A stretch of 7,589 nt of DNA from Candidatus Colimonas fimequi (GTDB lineage Bacteria > Bacillota > Clostridia > Peptostreptococcales > Anaerovoracaceae). Below the pieces are notes generated by a model, which saw nothing but the letters and a program-made list of their open reading frames with translations, searched no databases and was not told the DNA's origin. Positions 7,001 through 7,589 of this stretch are shown here, one piece after another. Numbering within the stretch: position 1 is the first letter of the stretch; each line of letters opens with the position of its first letter. Where the stretch lies: NCBI GenBank assembly GCA_018065295.1, contig JAGHTQ010000047.1:1-7589 (forward strand), given 5' to 3'. The position numbers and the translations under genes were made by a program.

Positions 7001-7589
7001 CTATACTTGCTGATCGAACAGCCTCTGCGAACACATCGCCGCTGTTAAATTCAACATTTCCAAAAGTATAGTTTCCATCTCCAGATACTTCAGTTCCTAT
7101 AGCGCATGGATTCTGCCAATAATGAAGTGCTCCTACTGTTCCTGAATACACCTTGAGATGTCCAGGTGAATCAGGTTTCTGAGTTGCAAAAACAAGTTTA
7201 GTAAGCTTACCATTCTTGCCGATTCCTGGTGCATTAGCATATCCACTAACCTGGGCATAGGCATCAGGGTCTGTCATTAATGTTACTGTTGCCCCTTCAG
7301 CTTCATTGACTTTTATTCCAGTGCAGCTTGCACCTGTATTACTTGTTGGATAGCAGTTAATATTTAATCCATTCTGAAGATGTACAGTAATATTGCCGCC
7401 TGATTGTGGAGTGATAATTACTCTAACGTGGGTACTCTCGCCTTTGAGATAGTAATCACCACTGGCTTTAATATTTACCGCTGTATTGATTCCACAAGTA
7501 GATATATCAAGCACCTCGCTAGGTTTCATTTCTTTAGTTGACCCTTCAACTTCTGGTTCGCCCACTAGCAATTGAAGCTCCGTATCGGC
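4089..7589 (-). CDS. Giant modular surface protein: beta-helix, InlB-type repeats, Fn3-like and BIG2-like domains; N-terminus outside window
   Basis: The frame is open from the stop at 4089-4091 to the right edge (1166 codons). A TTG at 7571 could be taken as a start, but codons before it are open and no signal peptide is seen, so the true start lies beyond the window. Residues are counted from the first visible codon. Residues 41-436 form a Gly- and Asn-rich right-handed beta-helix with recurring INGGxI and GIG motifs. Residues 538-621 and 890-973 are InlB B-repeats (Listeria-Bacteroides type) ending LYAQW and LYAKW; 625-709 is a divergent copy (FIGWSTG, LTAQY). Residues 714-793 resemble a carboxypeptidase-regulatory-like beta sandwich (GSYDIQLDGYKTSR), and 795-888 a divergent InlB-type repeat. 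Residues 979-1069 look Fn3-like (IGWTKVDGADGYDIYF), and 1076-1164 BIG2-like (STDSDVATVNSSGKITAKG). No LPXTG motif or C-terminal membrane helix exists; the tail is lysine-rich. Such proteins are usually adhesins or matrix or glycan binders; the ligand is unknown. Confidence 0.92.
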   Translation of the reverse strand, partial: ADTELQLLVGEPEVEGSTKEMKPSEVLDISTCGINTAVNIKASGDYYLKGESTHVRVIITPQSGGNITVHLQNGLNINCYPTSNTGASCTGIKVNEAEGATVTLMTDPDAYAQVSGYANAPGIGKNGKLTKLVFATQKPDSPGHLKVYSGTVGALHYWQNPCAIGTEVSGDGNYTFGNVEFNSGDVFAEAVRSASIGASPRNNVDGLTFNGGNITCKHYTGAGSNTAGPGIGVSEGGNMDNLVINGGVIKAYGRGADDGSWSTSPGIGAGINGHVGTVTINGGYVEAHPGESSRSGASGIGFSNTSGDGTYKFTNLIINGGHVKAYGSIDHAGIGTGNTNVVINGGTIEATGGRTAPGIEGKTVRITGGHITSTGGQNYKNFPNPEKRGGNGITSHNDLSITGGTISAAIVAAGNYDIYGGGNIKIDGGSIHATSYNKDSRNSYGDKLQRTWFHIKDKENMIVPNETIDEIRIKNLDYSYGINDVATDAEGVLYFMLPEATIVKEALIEDKGYDGAVISGELTDNVKKHIFLKESNKYTISYMANKPAQASHEPTGTMADSTGVVIDEGFPIPSSDYNLIGYEFRNWCTTADNSGRNFEAGEQLRNDNFQYGKNVKLYAQWSPKDYLIELDPGEGTVLSGRTMNWTAYYDTPQALPQFDRFFSAPANKKFIGWSTGAFGSLFKDQTQFVNLCSVTENGDLRAYKLTAQYVDESDTIIVLTKDHEPITGKASSLKLVLVDGGTTIEGFEETAAGVYTIPNGSVADGSYDIQLDGYKTSRVRADVHEGVSSVYNVNYYTISVIPDEGLKANIKCEGEWEATSSIVVPEGETVVFNAERDNSEYPGVDYDRWQIMSGSCADLDGTQPGYFVTNPLNVKIDNTLTLFAAAKVGTYDIKFFANKPAGSGIILEGEMGDQTVEYGVETQINQNKFAIKGYRFDGWNTSRDGSGTDYDDCATIKDLGDNDHQTVHLYAKWKKIHNAKPAMMAYGKAYKTSQTIGWTKVDGADGYDIYFGQCGKSMKLTKSLSASKTTYKRSGLKKKGHYRYVVKAYKKVDGKKKYLESSPMIHLANKKNKYSNVTAIKSSISKTSLALGNTTSIKATIAKKSSKKSILWKHHTETKIRYISTDSDVATVNSSGKITAKGQGSCYVYAIAPSGVYNKHKITVNK
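4671..5978 (-). repeat. InlB-type (Listeria-Bacteroides) repeat units in the surface protein
   Basis: Two good units are encoded at about 5727-5978 and 4671-4922. Both open with an I-x-F/Y-x-ANKPA strand, have GY-x-F-x-x-W in the middle and close with LYAxW. A divergent unit follows the first (about 5463-5717), and a second divergent one precedes the last (about 4926-5207). A carboxypeptidase-regulatory-like domain (about 5208-5450) sits between them. Confidence 0.7.
6282..7154 (-). repeat. Beta-helix coil repeats with NGG and GIG motifs
   Basis: Eight clear units carry an x-N/T/D-G-G motif at visible residues 210, 245, 281, 319, 344, 367, 402 and 427, spaced 23-38 residues. Two degenerate units (VYSG, FNSG) precede them. 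Most units also contain a second motif, GIG or GI (for example GPGIGVSEGG, SPGIGAGING, ASGIGFS, HAGIGTG). The consensus is INGG-x-I/V-x-A-x-G. The repeats are conserved in protein only; codons differ between units, so they are not recent DNA duplications. Confidence 0.8.

Noticed and set aside
7569..7571. TTG as the start of the giant surface protein
   Set aside because: The frame stays open to the window edge, there is no ribosome site or signal peptide at the TTG, and a secreted protein of this type needs one; the start is outside.
1..7589. CRISPR arrays, tRNA genes, insertion-sequence ends, riboswitches
   Set aside because: No regularly spaced direct repeats, cloverleaf-type sequence, terminal inverted repeats or long structured leaders were found by eye; nearly all bases are within coding regions.

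Overview
The window looks like a chromosomal segment of a Gram-positive member of the Bacillota, most likely a gut- or rumen-type Clostridia (Lachnospiraceae or Eubacteriales). The reasons are two lipoproteins with typical Gram-positive lipoboxes, GGAGG ribosome binding sites, a modular secreted protein with InlB-type and BIG2-type domains, and moderate GC with AT-rich spacers. The genus cannot be named from the sequence. No rRNA, tRNA, CRISPR array, transposase, integrase or other mobile-element signature was seen.

Layout, left to right. (1) Bases 1-1662, minus strand: a clostripain-family (peptidase C11) lipoprotein whose C-terminus runs off the left edge. (2) Bases 1683-2417, minus strand: an unrecognised, largely helical protein only 20 bases upstream of the peptidase, so the two are probably one transcript. 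(3) A short divergent control region (2424-2539) with an extended -10-like element for each direction. (4) Bases 2540-3265, plus strand: a protein resembling the C-terminal part of DUF4428 proteins, without their zinc ribbon, followed by a strong intrinsic terminator that also separates it from the convergent gene 4. (5) Bases 3340-4041, minus strand: a lipoprotein with two tandem cystatin-like domains, the second carrying an intact QVVAG motif. (6) Bases 4089-7589, minus strand: a very large secreted surface protein (at least 1166 residues, N-terminus beyond the right edge) made of a right-handed beta-helix with NGG/GIG repeats, InlB-type repeats, a Fn3-like and a BIG2-like domain.

How they may work together. 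Three of the five genes encode proteins that are, or very probably are, outside the membrane: a cysteine endopeptidase, a cystatin-like protein and an adhesin-like protein. The large protein and the cystatin-like lipoprotein are 47 bases apart on the same strand and may be co-transcribed. The peptidase and cystatin-like protein are in different transcription units, so an enzyme-inhibitor relationship is only a hypothesis. The two cytoplasmic-looking proteins (genes 2 and 3) flank a shared divergent promoter region. Every gene has only a family-level or no function; nothing here proves a new system, but the cystatin-like lipoprotein is the item most worth following up.
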